NCBI RefSeq assembly: GCF_024713975.1
Contig: NC_091115.1
Span: forward strand, 962,501-1,026,500
Reading direction: 5' to 3'
DNA length: 64,000 bases
Source: Paralichthys olivaceus
Lineage: Eukaryota; Chordata; Actinopteri; Pleuronectiformes; Paralichthyidae
The position numbers and the translations under genes are program-made. Shown here piece by piece: positions 15,379-27,040 of the stretch (position 1 is the first letter of the stretch; every line of letters begins with the position of its first letter). A model generated the notes under the pieces. It had not been told where the DNA came from and did not search any database. It saw nothing but the letters and a program-made list of their open reading frames with translations.

Positions 15379-17518
15379 TTGTGGAAAGTGTCGTTGCAGA
15401 GACTTTTTGACTTGTCTGACTCCAGATAAGCTGAAAACATCGAACAACCTGCTAATGTTCACAAATCTCTGCATGTTTCAAACGAATTATTTTATCCCTC
15501 ATGAGGCCAGAAGTATGTGGACAGCTCCCGCACCAGATCCCAAATATGAAGACTCAGTTATCTTTGTCATAAGGGTTCATAACGACGTCTTAGGAATCAT
15601 TGACACATTTATTTTTTTAATACCATTTGTGTATCTGTGAATATATCTGACAGTTTTTAATAATTCTTTATCCACATCGATCAAACTCTGTTTTTCTCAG
15701 TTTTATTGCAAAGAACTCGACTCATCCTTCAGCCTGAAATCACATTTTTTTGTTTATTTCATATTTCAGTTTGACAGACATCATTTCCCATCAGCTCCAG
15801 ACGTTCACATGCTCAACGTGACGTCAGGACTCGCTCTTGATTTATTAATTTTAAGTTGCAACATCGTTTAAACCACGTGTCAACATTTTCATGAGCTTTT
15901 ATCTGTCACTGATGAAGTTTGTACATTTAGTTGAACGACGCTGCAGCTTTTTTGACTCATGCCAACATAGAAATTAAACAACTACGTGAAACTCAGAAAT
16001 CGATGAGTCCGTGCGATGAGAAGTCGCCTGATTAATTTTCCGTCCTGTGGTTGTCAGCTGACGTAGGGAGCTGCCTGTTCAGAGGAAACATGAGTGTCGT
16101 TGAGAGCAGAGATGTGCAGCGCCAGGTTTACAGCTTGTGTTGAGGTTTTAGACTCAGGCTGAGGTTTGCTTTGAAGACGGGGTCTGGGGCTCCCCACGAT
16201 CTGGACGAGGGTCAGGGTTAGTGTTACTGTTTACCAGAAGTGACAGGAAGAGGCGTCGACATCAAGGTGACACAGAAAGAGATGGATTATTAATTTAACT
16301 ATTCAATATTAGAACTACACAAACCATTTTATAATTTCTGGTGGAAGTTTCCATTCTGCATATTTTACATTTCTTATGATCCACATTTTATTTATGGACT
16401 GTAAATAAAGATGCTGCATCTCCACTGTCTAGAATTGAAGCCAAAATATCTCAGATACAACGAAACCAAACGTGTTGGTGAATGTGGAGTAATACGTTCT
16501 GCAGCTTTACTTTATTTATTTCTCATTTTAAGTAACTCTGTGGTGTTGTTGTGGTTTTTGTCGTTTCATTAACTTTGTGACAAGTAATTTTCACGTTCAG
16601 TTAGAAGAGCCCTGTCTGAGTCCCGTCCGAGGGCCCCTGGGTCTTGGCCCTGTCGGCCCTGTTCACTAATCCATCCACCTCCTCCGCCCAAACTGACAGT
16701 TTTTGTATGTATATAACCAGAATATATAAAGTTACATTTAAGAATATAAACTAGATGTTTTCACATGAAATGTGAACATTAATCTTTTCTGTCTTGTTTA
16801 TTCCGTAAAATAAAAGTTGTCATATCATCAAACACAAAGTCTGAAGTGTTGTGTAACGTCTGTTTCTGTCCAGGTGACGGAGCTGCGGCGGCGAGCGTCG
16901 TCGTACCGCCGTCGAGCCTGGGGAACCAACTTCTGCAGAGATCACCTGAACCAGCTGCAGTCCGAACACAACGCTCTGTGGGAGCCCACAGACTCGTCCA
17001 CCGACCCCCCCACCCCCTGCCTGACCCTTGACTTCGGCCAGGAGCCCGACAGCCGCAGCACTTCCTGTGTGGAGGCTCTGGACCTGGCCAGGTACGAAAC
17101 TTCTCCGGGAGAAAGTAAAAACGTCTCACGATCAAGAAATTGATTATCAATTAAACTGAAGTAATCAATGGATAAAACATCTTGTGTCTGGTTTGCAGTC
17201 GCTCCTGTCACTCCAGCCAGAGGTCGTCTGTCGTGGGCTCAGCAGAAACACACAACACAAACAAAAACACAAAGACAAACGCACAAACACCTCCGGCTGA
17301 AAGACGCACGGCGTGGGAAGAAGAAGAAGAGGAAAAAGAAGAAAGTGTAGACGAGTAAGTTTTTCACCTCAGTTTGTGCTCGACATCAGGTCGTCTGGTT
17401 ATTTTTGATTTGGTATTTTATGTCTGTGTGTTCAGGGACGAGGGGAGGTTACCGACTCCCAGACTGAAGATGAGACCAGTTCAGAGAACTCACCACGACC
17501 TCACCACACCTGCCACAG

Positions 17519-17559
<41 letters not shown>

Positions 17560-18925
17560 ACAGACCACTGATCGATCTCTGTGTGTCCTACAGGAGGCGC
17601 TATACTAGTGGGAACAGTGAAGAGCAGTGAGGAATCGTCTCTAAACAAACAACAGGTACAAAAAAAAACAGTGAGTAAAACACACGTAAATAATAACGTC
17701 ATTATTTTATAATCATTTACAACAGATATTAAAAACTACAGTTCCCATGATTCCTTTAGAGTTTGAGAGAAAAACAAACAAAGGTCCTGGATGTTTTTGA
17801 AAATAGATGAAAGTGCTTGAATGTAAATGTTTGTAAACATAAATCAAAGGTTTGATGTTTTAATGAAAGTAAACAGTCGGGGGTTCCTGACCATGTTGAG
17901 TCGAGTGGATCATGTGACACTTCACGTGTTAACGATTATTTCAGAGATGTGGGTCAGTGGTTTCCATGGCAGCAGCTCTCGACATGCCATCGGAGAAGAG
18001 CAGCCCCCACCGCCCGTCACTTGGCCCCTCCCCTGACCACAAACCAGCCTCTAAACCAATCAGGATGAAGCAAACACCTCCACCGACGGTAGCACCGCCC
18101 CTTCAGCTCCGGCCCGCGCTGCACTGCATCCAGGGAACGTTGAGACGCCCCGAATTCCAACATAACGGTGAGCGGACGCACGGACGGATGAACGAACGAC
18201 AGAATGAACAAACTAACGAATGAGTCAACGTGTGAACTCACCAACATCCTGACAGGAAACATCAGAGACTAGAGAAAGCACTCGGAGCATCGGCCTCACG
18301 GTGCCGAGCGAAGGTTTGAAAGAGTGTGTGACGTGTGACTGCAGCAACCAGAAGATCAAACTGCTTCTCTGCCTGTTGTGTCCTCAGGTGAGCTGGGGTC
18401 CAGGTTCACGGAGCTGCAGACTTCAGGAGGCGATGAAGGTGAACGTCTGAAACATGTTGAACCAGCTGCTGATTAAAGTGACTGTGAATATTATATTTAT
18501 ATTACTGAGCGTCTGTGACTCGGGTTCATCTCCTGAGACAGTGAAACTGAGCTGAGATCAGTTATTAACAACCAGAGTTTATCTCCAATGTTCAGCAGCA
18601 AACTTTAAAACATGAAAACTCTGAACAGCTGGTTACAGCAGCAGCTCAGGAAGCAGAGGATCATGGGTAATCTTTCAGTTGTGATTCAGTTCAGTGGGAG
18701 GAGTCAGTCAGAGCCCAGCAGAGTTAATCAGCACGTGTGGCTGCAGGGGGCGCTGTTGCTCAGTAACATCCTGTTGTCACTAACACTTTTTTAACTCTCT
18801 CATCCTGTTGCCCAGACGACCGTCTCTCAGTGATGTCATGCCGTTCGGCAGCCTCGTGCTCCGCGGCGTCCGTCGTCCTCGAGCGAGCTCAGAAGAGACG
18901 AGAGAGCTTCTGGGGGAAGAGATGA
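9543..18925 (+). CDS. mdm1: Mdm1 nuclear/centriolar microtubule-binding protein
   Basis: Sixteen coding exons join in frame into 633 residues (human about 714): 9543-9560, 11695-11794, 11909-12058, 12137-12316, 12590-12681, 12764-12901, 13170-13331, 14035-14150, 14261-14303, 16874-17091, 17199-17354, 17436-17518, 17594-17655, 17945-18167, 18388-18438 and 18816-18925. Diagnostic pieces are the N-terminus MTVRFK, then SEYQKSYR and AGLRSDQ, SEYHRQFSWK, TEYQQSFKG, GTNFCRDHLNQ, RTAWEEEEE, QRTHHDLTTPA and the C-terminus VLERAQKRRESFWGK. The SEY-type motifs are the microtubule-binding repeats of the family; Mdm1 binds centrioles and limits centriole duplication. I count three SEY/TEY motifs and find no further one in the 2.6-kb intron 9. 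Exons 8 and 9 (Lys/Arg-rich) are the least certain. Exon 2 has a second in-frame acceptor 6 bases downstream. Confidence 0.92.
9782..11400. repeat. GATA/TATC-type AT-rich array in mdm1 intron 1
   Basis: About 1.6 kb built from words such as 'atagatagatataattatag', 'atagatatcattatag' and 'atagagatct'. It fills most of mdm1 intron 1. A perfect 28-base palindrome occurs three times (10161-10188, 10301-10328 and 11201-11228) where the strand sense of the repeat flips, and longer blocks around these points are themselves repeated, so there is higher-order structure. Confidence 0.95.
11638..11690. repeat. (GT)n before mdm1 exon 2
   Basis: An almost pure GT repeat ends four bases before the acceptor AG and serves in place of a normal pyrimidine tract. 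Confidence 0.9.
13332..13381. repeat. (CA)n starting at the mdm1 exon 7 donor
   Basis: The donor GT at 13332 runs straight into the repeat (gtacacacac), so the splice site consensus is partly supplied by the microsatellite. A second CA repeat lies at 13600-13654 in the same intron. Confidence 0.9.
15153..15239. repeat. (GT)n microsatellite
   Basis: GT repeat with a few GC interruptions inside mdm1 intron 9. Confidence 0.9.
15321..15375. repeat. (CA)n microsatellite
   Basis: Pure CA repeat in mdm1 intron 9, about 80 bases after the GT repeat; the two are complementary and could pair. Confidence 0.9.
16395..16490 (-). repeat. Dispersed teleost repeat, partial copy 2
   Basis: Begins 'ggactgtaaataaagatg' and continues to 'gaagccaaaatatc', words shared with the copies at 342 and 22675. 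The CCCCTGGTGG part is missing. Confidence 0.5.
17519..17560. repeat. (CA)n starting at the mdm1 exon 12 donor
   Basis: As at exon 7, the donor reads gtacacacac and is continuous with the microsatellite. Confidence 0.9.
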
Positions 18926-19422
18926 ACCCCCCCCACCCCCACCCCCCGTCACCAGGTCTCTGCTGTCACCATGGAAACCAGCGTGTTGTTCGTAGAGCTG
19001 AGTGGAATTTTTTTATAGACGTCACCAGAATATTTTCTAGAATCAAGTATTTTTATAGTTGAATTCATTAAATTATGAAAGTTATTTTTTGTAGTTGATG
19101 TTTTGATGAATGTAACCATCGTGTGTAGTTTGTGTTTGTGTTCTTTGCTGAGATAAAAGAGACTCGAGCGTCCTCTCGTCTTTGACTCGTCGTCGTTACA
19201 GACGTCGTGAAAATCGTCTCAGAGTCGAAGTCGTAAAATCACGAAGATGTGAAAGAAGCTGAAACGTGAACTCGTTGGTTTGTATTTATATAAAATATCA
19301 CGTTTTATCACATATTAGTCTTCGTTCTGTGAGGTCACACAAACCTTGACCTCCGACCATCATGATCCTCCAGTGGAATAAGTGACGCAATTAAAAGACA
19401 ATACAGATGGGATTCTTCAGAA

Positions 19423-19456
<34 letters not shown>

Positions 19457-20312
19457 CACTCAGCTTTACATTGTTTGTTCTGGTATATTGTTTCGAGGGG
19501 AATTCACAGTCGGCTGCTTTATCAGCTCATCATCCCTGACTGAGTGTGTACATGTTGTGTGTTTAACGTGTTTGTATAGTTGGCCCAGTGGAAGTTACCA
19601 GGTCGTGTCATCTCTGTCTGGAGGGAATATTTAAAGGTGTGTGTGTGTTTCAGGAATGTTTCTATTAATTCCCGTGTCGTCTTTTAATCGCATCACTTGC
19701 TTCACATATTGTTTTGTGCGTCTCTGCTTTAACGCCAACGTCCTGCGTCAGAGTTGTTTTTTAAATTTGCATCACTGTGACCTTGGTGCTCCACCGTCCG
19801 ACCTCCCTCACTGTGACGTGCAGCTGGTTGCAGCAGGTCGTGAGTCGCGGCTCCTCGACCGATGCGGAAATGATGAAATTCCTGATTTGACGAGTTTATG
19901 GAACCAAAACATTTTCAGTTTGAGTTGATCCTGAGACACACACTCGATCCAGGTCCCATCTTCTTCGTCTCTCTGCAGATTGATTTGATTGTTTATAAAA
20001 ACCTCCCTGATATTTACAACAACAGGTTTCTAATGTCACGTCTTATGTATTTCACTTTATTATAAGTGTTGTTGTATTTGTTGCTTAATAAATCTGTTGT
20101 TCAAACATCAGAGCGACTGGCTTTTCTCTGAGGGAAGTTTATTTAACGACACACACACACACACACAAAGAGGAAGTGATGTCATTGGAGAACAATTAAA
20201 ATGCTGTTTTTGCATTGACGACAAACCTTATTAGACGATGTCACAGTTTGACTGACAGTTAATTTCCTTTTTGTGCAAGTGACAGTAAACAGATTGTACC
20301 AGCTCAGCACTG

Positions 20313-20364
<52 letters not shown>

Positions 20365-20420
20365 TGGGGTTTTTTTGCTGGTTACCTGTTCTACATTTCG
20401 ACGAGGGGGCGGAGGGTTGA
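18926..20420 (+). other. mdm1 3' UTR and mdm1-il22 intergenic stretch
   Basis: No further coding exon is seen. The mdm1 3' UTR should start here. The stretch has (CA)n at about 19423-19450 and (GT)n at about 20318-20363, the latter about 60 bases upstream of the il22 TATA box. Confidence 0.6.
20087..20092 (+). terminator. Poly(A) signal, probably mdm1
   Basis: AATAAA followed by a T/G-rich stretch, about 1.2 kb after the mdm1 stop and 330 bases before the il22 TATA box. It is the best poly(A) candidate in this interval. Confidence 0.5.
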
Positions 20421-20424
20421 TGTG

Positions 20425-20430
20425 TATAAA
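20425..20430 (+). promoter_or_regulatory. il22 TATA box
   Basis: TATAAA sits about 45 bases before a good donor (acag|gtgaga, GT at 20475). With an acceptor at 20571 (tttcag) this gives a short non-coding first exon, about 20455-20474, followed by an exon that starts at 20572 and holds the il22 start codon. Confidence 0.7.
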
Positions 20431-20616
20431 GCCTCGGGGACGGAGTGGTGGTTCACAGCAGACTCCTCTGACAGGTGAGACTCATCGATCACAGGATCGT
20501 GTTCTTGATCGTCACTTAGAGACTTGAGATATTTTTACTGTATCGTGATCTTCTGTCTGTTTCTGTTTCAGGTGAAAACTTCTGAAAGGATCCGCATCAT
20601 TGATCTCACAGACAAG

Positions 20617-21174
20617 ATGAAGCTCGACATCACCACACTCGCCCGCTCCCTCCGTCCAGCGGCCGCCATGTTCGTCCTGCTGCCGCTGCTCCTGATTGGC
20701 TGGGCCGAGCAGGTCATGGCGCACCCTGTTGACCGACCGCTCAGCCCTGTGCTACGAAACAAAGAAACGTACCTGGCTGTCCAGAACGTGTCCAAACACG
20801 TGAGTATTCATTCCTCTATAGAATGATCTTCATACATTCTGACATTTGATTTGAATATAAATGTTGGAAGTTAATTTCAACACCTGTAATCTTTATTTAA
20901 AATTGTGAAACGACCGTAATGTAATTCTACATCTACATTTATTTCTAAATATAATAAAATCTCGTAAATAAACTAAAGAAATTGGAATAGATAAATAAAA
21001 TGATAAGTAAAAGGTTTTGTTCGATGCTGATCAGAGTTTGTGTGTCTGTGTGCGATCAGGCTCAGAGTTTACAGACGGAGGACGACTCCAGCACCAGACT
21101 GATACCTCGAGTCAGCAACGACCAGGTGAGGAGGAATTCAGAGATATTACCCCCCCAACACACACACACACACA

Positions 21175-21221
<47 letters not shown>

Positions 21222-21665
21222 TGACCTCTGACTCCTCCCTCCCTCAGGACCACCTGAAGATCTGCTGCCTCCACGCCAACATCCTCGACTTCTACCTGCG
21301 CAACATCCTGTGTCACCGTGACAACGAGCATCCCAGGATGCACCGGCTGAAGAACGACCTCTCCCGCGTCAGCGAGGACCTGCAGACTCAAGGCTGCGTG
21401 AGTGTCGACACTGTGTCCCTGCGCCGCCGCCGCCGCCGCCGTGTTCGCACGCTGCAGAAAAGTGACTGTGATGAAAGTGTTGAACTGCTCCTTTAATCAG
21501 CTGATTATAAAAATAAGACAGAGAAACGAGAATAAACGTCTTTGATCTCGTTTTACACCTCAACAGTCTGACTTCGCAGCGTTGTGCACGTGTGGTGGCG
21601 CCGCGTTGTCTTATCAAACAATCTGTGGTGTCGGTGAGAGAAAGTGAACCGATAACAATCTGCTA

Positions 21666-21719
<54 letters not shown>

Positions 21720-22256
21720 CAGAATGTGACTCACTACCACGACCATCGCCACGCTGTCGAGTTTCGCAGGAAGCTCAACAAGGTGAGGTCACTGAGGATC
21801 CGTTTAAAAAGACGAAGCTCTGGTGCAGAAGTTTAAAAACCACGGCAGCTGTTCGTCTTTGCTCGATTCTTAAATTAAACATCAATGAAGTTTTTATTCA
21901 CTTGAATAAATTTCTGCCTGATTCAACGATTTATTGCAAAATAACGTCTCATGTAAACGTCTCAGATCCATGTGACGGGGAATCATCTTCTGATCCATAT
22001 CACCTCTGTGATATTCAGCGTTATCTTGAAAACGTGATTTATTCGGATCATATATTTGTTGACCTCGACTTTTGACCTCTGAGCGCTCGGCTCCAAAAGC
22101 GTTTCTGACGTGTTTCTGTTGTTTCAGATGGAGGTAGAGCAAGGCATCAACAAAGCGATAGGGGAGGTAGACATCCTCTTCACGTACCTGCAGGATTTCT
22201 GCATCCAAGTGAAAAACTCCACCGTCGCCATCATCACCCCCGCCGCCGCTCGCTGA
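20617..22256 (+). CDS. il22: Interleukin-22
   Basis: Secreted IL-10-family cytokine that acts through IL-22R1/IL-10R2 and STAT3 on epithelial cells. Five coding exons, all phase 0: 20617-20799, 21060-21125, 21248-21397, 21723-21782 and 22128-22256; 195 residues. An in-frame second ATG is at codon 18, just before the hydrophobic core [11 protein letters not shown]; signal cleavage is likely after VMA, leaving HPVDRP. Exon 3 has the family's cysteine-rich helix ([18 protein letters not shown]) and exon 5 the C-terminal helix (FTYLQDFC). Possible N-glycosylation sites are NVS, NVT and NST. Exon phases and the place between mdm1 and il26 match vertebrate IL22. Microsatellites abut two acceptors: a CA tract before exon 3 and a CT tract before exon 4. 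Confidence 0.95.
21161..21220. repeat. (CA)n in il22 intron 2
   Basis: CA repeat occupying about half of the short intron between il22 exons 2 and 3. Confidence 0.9.
21667..21720. repeat. (CT)n before il22 exon 4
   Basis: A CT repeat with one break serves as the pyrimidine tract for the exon 4 acceptor (AG at 21721-21722). Confidence 0.9.
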
Positions 22257-22289
22257 CGCTTCCGCTCCCGCTGAGCAGAGACGTTTTCT

Positions 22290-22390
22290 ACTTTCATATT
22301 TATCACCTTTTATACGTCCACTTTTATACTTTAACTTATTCATGTATTTAATTTGAGAACGTATTTAACAGTTTTTTATATTTATGAGAA
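22290..22390 (+). promoter_or_regulatory. AU-rich element region in the il22 3' UTR
   Basis: Several ATTTA pentamers (ATATTTAT, GTATTTAAT, GTATTTAAC and TATATTTATG contexts) lie 30-130 bases after the stop. Such elements make cytokine mRNA unstable. Confidence 0.55.
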
Positions 22391-22548
22391 CTCGGTGATG
22401 ACTGATTAGTTATTGATCGATTTATGGATCAGAATGTTTGAACACCTGAGAGGATTCTGGTGTTGATCTGTTGCCATGTTATGGCTCAATATCACAGTTT
22501 TTAAAACTGGTGTTAAACTGAAACTGTTTCAAAATTTAACTGTTAATT

Positions 22549-22554
22549 AATAAA
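22549..22554 (+). terminator. il22 poly(A) signal
   Basis: AATAAA about 290 bases after the il22 stop, followed by T-rich DNA. Confidence 0.7.
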
Positions 22555-22674
22555 GTTTGAGTCAAATATGAAAGTTGATTTTTATCGTTTTTGTGATGAA
22601 GAAAAAAAAAATCTGAAAATAAAAACTGTGAAAAAAAACATCGTTGAATCAAAATGGTTGAATTTCTGGACTTT

Positions 22675-22800
22675 TGATAAAGATGGACGACGTGACAGCT
22701 CCGATCAGTGAAGTGTCTCTATCGCCCCCTGGTGGCTGGTCTCCACCTCCTCCATGTTAGCAGGTGTGACATGGATCACAAAAAACATTTTAATAAAAAC
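22675..22800 (-). repeat. Dispersed teleost repeat, copy 3, with CTCF-like core
   Basis: Contains 'aaagatggacgacgtgacag', CGCCCCCTGGTGGCTGG and 'cctcctccatgttagcagg' in the same order as the other copies. The CCACCAGGGGGCGA core on the minus strand (22722-22735) closely matches the CTCF consensus. Confidence 0.65.
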
Positions 22801-23063
22801 GTCAACACGACGTCGGTCTCTTGTTTCACTGGAAACACGACGAACATGAAACACGACGAGTGTGACGCTCAAACTTTACATGTTTGTCATGAACACGTGG
22901 TTTCAAATAGTTTATTTTATTTTCATGAATAAGCTGCAATCACAAGTGAACCTCAAACCTCCGTCGGTGCCAGAAAGTAACTGAGTACTTTTAGTTACTT
23001 GTTACTTTTCATACAAATTATTATCAGATACTTTATAATGGAATTGTCTGTCTAACACACACA

Positions 23064-23100
<37 letters not shown>

Positions 23101-23193
23101 ACACATACACACTGACCTATAAATCAAACTGGTGCAGAAATCTTCAGAAACCACAAATTCATGAAACCTACTTACCTACTTTCACTAGTGTAG

Positions 23194-23242
<49 letters not shown>

Positions 23243-23575
23243 CATAACTGTGCATGACAGATTGTTTAGTAGCAGCTGCATCAGTCACAGAAAAGTTTGA
23301 CTCCGAGTAAAAGTGTAAAGTTTTAAAGTTTTTTTTTTCAGTCCGACTTTATTTGTCGAAACCTTTTCATACAGACGTGTCACACAAAGTGCTTTAATAA
23401 ACACAAAAAACAATAACACAACACAAACAGTAACACAATAGAAACAATAAACACAAAAAATTTAAATCCTGATTAAAAAAAATTACTTAAAAATAAATTA
23501 CTTAAAGCTACAGTGTGTTCAATTTAGTGACATCTAGTGGTGAAGTGTCATGTTGCAGCTGAACACCCCCCCCCC

Positions 23576-23607
<32 letters not shown>

Positions 23608-23682
23608 ATGAAGAACCTGTGGCAGCTTCAGACATCTAAATGTCCTGTGTTGCATAACGAGACAAACTAATTCTTATTGTAG

Positions 23683-23718
<36 letters not shown>

Positions 23719-23811
23719 GAGTTCATTTACCACCAGGGATCTACCTGTGTGACGTCATCGCTGGGAGTTTCCCACACTGGTCACACAAGGAAGTAGAAAA
23801 TACAACAGCAA

Positions 23812-23817
<6 letters not shown>

Positions 23818-23882
<65 letters not shown>

Positions 23883-23900
23883 GTGTGTGTGTGTGTGACA
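23818..23900. repeat. (GT)n microsatellite
   Basis: Long GT repeat with one GC interruption in the il22-il26 interval. Confidence 0.9.
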
Positions 23901-25236
23901 AGCATCTATATTTAGAACCCTGTGGTGTCAGACAGCACGGAGCAGGTCATGTGATCACATTCAAACACCTGATCTATAAATAGAAACTCGTCCAAACAAA
24001 GATCCTCTCGTGTTTGTATGAAGACAAATATCTGAACACGGGAGTGAAACATGGAACCGATGATTGAAATGAACAGTTTGTGTTTATGATTCTCTTTGTT
24101 TGCATTTGAACAAACCGTGTGAAAATAAAGACGCTGGAACTCGTCAGCAGATTATTTTGATTTGTTGGCGTTTGTGATGTTTTAATATCGGAGCTGCTCC
24201 GAAACATTTGAGGTTGAGATGAGTTTGAGTTCATCTGTTATCGTGACTGTTTAAATAAAAACTGTAGAACCACTGATGTCTTCATGTCCCGTCTCATCCG
24301 ATGATGAACGAAGTTCACATCCTCGTTCTGCTGTTTGAGCTGTTGTAGATTTTCTCCTCCGTGTGTCAAACACTTCGTCTCCTCACGAGAAAGAGATTTT
24401 AAAGTTCATTTTCAAAAAGACAAAGAAAACTAAATATATTGTTCAATGAATCCAGATCAGTTGTGTTTGGATTCAGACATTTTAAAAGAAAATTCAATAT
24501 TAATAATATCATTTAAAACTATTAACTATTATTATTTTATTTTTTATAACTTCCGGTTATGTTCTACGTTTCAAAACTACAATTCCCACAATTCAGAGCT
24601 CTGGCGGCTGTAAACAGGAAGTACAATGATGCTTGCAGTGGATCCAGGTTTCAGCTTCATCCGCTGAAATGTATTTAAATTTGGGGGAAAAAGTTTAAGA
24701 AAAATGAGCCGAATTATCTGTTAGCAGTTTGTGTTTGTGGCGCATTGATTCGTTTACGGATAATTGTTTCTGTTTAACTGAGAAACTGAAGAAAACCTTA
24801 AAACCTGATGTTTCTCAGGCAGGTTCTGAAGCTTCATTTTAATGGATTCTAAGCGGAACTGTGGACGTTGGTTCTGGATGAACATCGGACATGAAGACTC
24901 GTCCGAGAAGAGTGAGTCACACCGATTCTATAAATGTCTGTGTTGTGTGTCACTGTTCAGATTTGACGCAGGATTTCTGACGCACAAGAAACTTCGCAAA
25001 GAAAACCTGCGTTCGAACAGAGTTTAAATTGATCCAGTATTTTATACATTTTTATGAAAATAAATATTTAATGTCATTAAATACACAGAATATCTTCTAA
25101 CTTCAAAATATCAAACTCTCATGACAGAGAAATTTAACTGTGGTTTGATTTAATTCAACAATAAACTTTGTCATAAATATTATAAAATGAAAGAAAACAC
25201 AAATACAACCGATTATATAGATCTTGAATTTAAAAA

Positions 25237-25915
25237 CACAGACAGACACAGAGACCGACACAGAGACAGACACAGAGACAGACAGAGACACAGAGACAGA
25301 CATAGACACAGATAGAGAAACAGACAGACACAGAGACAGACAGACAGAGAGACAGACAGAGACACAGAGACAGACAGAGACACAGACAGACACAGAGACA
25401 GACATAGACACAGATAGAGAAACAGACAGACACAGAGACAGACAGACAGACAGACACAGAGACAGACAGACACAGAGACAGACAGAGACACAGACAGACA
25501 TAACAGACACAGACTGAGACAGAGACAGAGACACAGACATAGACACAGATAGAGAAACAGACAGACACAGAGACACAGAGACACAGACAGAGACACAGAC
25601 ACAGACACAGAGAGATACAGACAGAGACACAGACAGAGACACAGACAGACACACAGACAGAGACACAGACAGAGACACAGATAGAGAAACAGACAGACAC
25701 AGAGACAGACAGACAGACACAGAGACAGACAGAGACACAGACACACAGACAGAGACACAGACAGAGAGACACAGACAGAGACACAGAGAGACACAGACAG
25801 AGACACAGACAGAGACACAGACAGAGACACAGACACAGACAGACACACAGACAGACACACAGACAGAGACACAGACAGAGACACAGACAGACACACAGAC
25901 AGAGACACAGACACA
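25237..25915. repeat. CAGACA/CAGAGA array
   Basis: About 680 bases made only of CAGACA, CAGAGA, TAGACA and TAGAGA words. There is no T except in rare ATAG words, so several frames on both strands are open without coding meaning. Longer blocks such as 'acagatagagaaacagacag' recur near 25308, 25409, 25545 and 25678, which shows higher-order copying. Confidence 0.95.
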
Positions 25916-26073
25916 GAGGCTTTTCCCTTTCGGAGAATTTCAAACTTGTGCTTGGACTCGTTCTCGGCTCCTGTTCAGTCACATTCAGAGTTTTCTTCAC
26001 TTCGTCACATTCTCACAGAGAGAGTCACTGATTAACTGTCGCTGTTTGAGGAACCTGGAGAAACCCACGGAGA

Positions 26074-26134
<61 letters not shown>

Positions 26135-27040
26135 GTGACGTGACGCAGAGGGGAGAGGGAAACAGGTTTTTGACCAGAACACGTTGTGAGACTGTAAAAT
26201 GGGTCGAACAGCAGCTCGTCACTTCACTGACAACAAACCTGCACAGTCACCGTTTCCCGGCCAAGTCGACAAAGATGCAACCTACTTTAACTCGACCGCA
26301 CATCGAAACACAACCCGCTCGATGGAGGAAAATGTCAATGCCAGTGACATCATCACCGCAGGCTGTAAAAGAAACGTCAGGATTAAGTCTCATCAGCGCT
26401 TTTCTATATTATATCACATCATATTGTTTTATATTATATTATATAGAAACAGTGTTTATTTGTAATCTTCTCTCTTCAGAATTATTCCTCGTCGTTAGTG
26501 AGTCGTCCTCAAACTCTTCGACAATATTCGGTCACTTTTTATTGTTTGTCGAGTTTTTTTTATAAACAGGTGCAGAGTGAAGTTAGAAAACTTTGTGTTC
26601 ATCCAACCTGGTTCATCTGCACTGAAGAGTTTATCAAACAAAACTGAATTTTCTTACAGTTACTATTGTTCACGAGTTTATATACAAGTTTCTTTAAAGA
26701 ACCAAGTCTGATGGTTCAAAAGCGCCACACAAGTTGAATTCATTATTTTCTTTATATTCTTTTCTATCTATACTTTTTAATTAATGAACGAGTTGATCAT
26801 CAAACCCATTGAAAGACAAATGTGCTTCATCAACATGCTTCCCATCATCTGCGATCTGGGTCGGACGTTGACTCGGCGCTTTCTGAAACCTGCCGAGGTG
26901 GGAAACAAACCTGCTGAGTCACAGTTTTCTTCACAGTCACAACCTAGTTTTATCTGACCACAAAATCTAAACACAAAAACCAGGTTTCACACAAATGACA
27001 TCTTCAACGCCGCCGCCGCCACCACCGCCGTTCTGATGAC
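25916..27040. other. il22-il26 intergenic stretch, part 2; no gene seen
   Basis: Contains (GT)n at 26077-26133, AT-rich DNA near 26400-26460 and no reading frame with splice borders or homology that I recognise. Confidence 0.6.
26077..26133. repeat. (GT)n microsatellite
   Basis: Pure GT repeat about 1.8 kb upstream of il26. Confidence 0.9.

Larger units (their letters stand above)
14304..16873. other. mdm1 intron 9; no exon found
   Basis: This 2.6-kb intron contains (GT)n at about 15160-15236, (CA)n at 15321-15375 and a partial dispersed-repeat copy near 16395. I searched it for a codon pair for Glu-Tyr inside an exon with splice borders, which would encode another SEY motif, and found none. 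Confidence 0.6.
22600..25230. other. il22-il26 intergenic stretch, part 1; no gene seen
   Basis: Contains a dispersed repeat at 22675-22800, CA/GT tracts near 23057-23105, 23200-23240, 23577-23605, 23684-23717 and 23818-23900, and a fragment near 23337-23410 with 'actttatttgtcgaaacctt' and 'cacaaagtgctttaa', words typical of teleost LINE/SINE 3' tails. Short open frames have no recognisable product. Confidence 0.6.

Noticed and set aside
25103-26000. Overlapping 233-263 codon Cys/Val/Ser/Leu frames on the minus strand
   Set aside because: Translation of the CAGACA array; the repeat itself explains the open frame.
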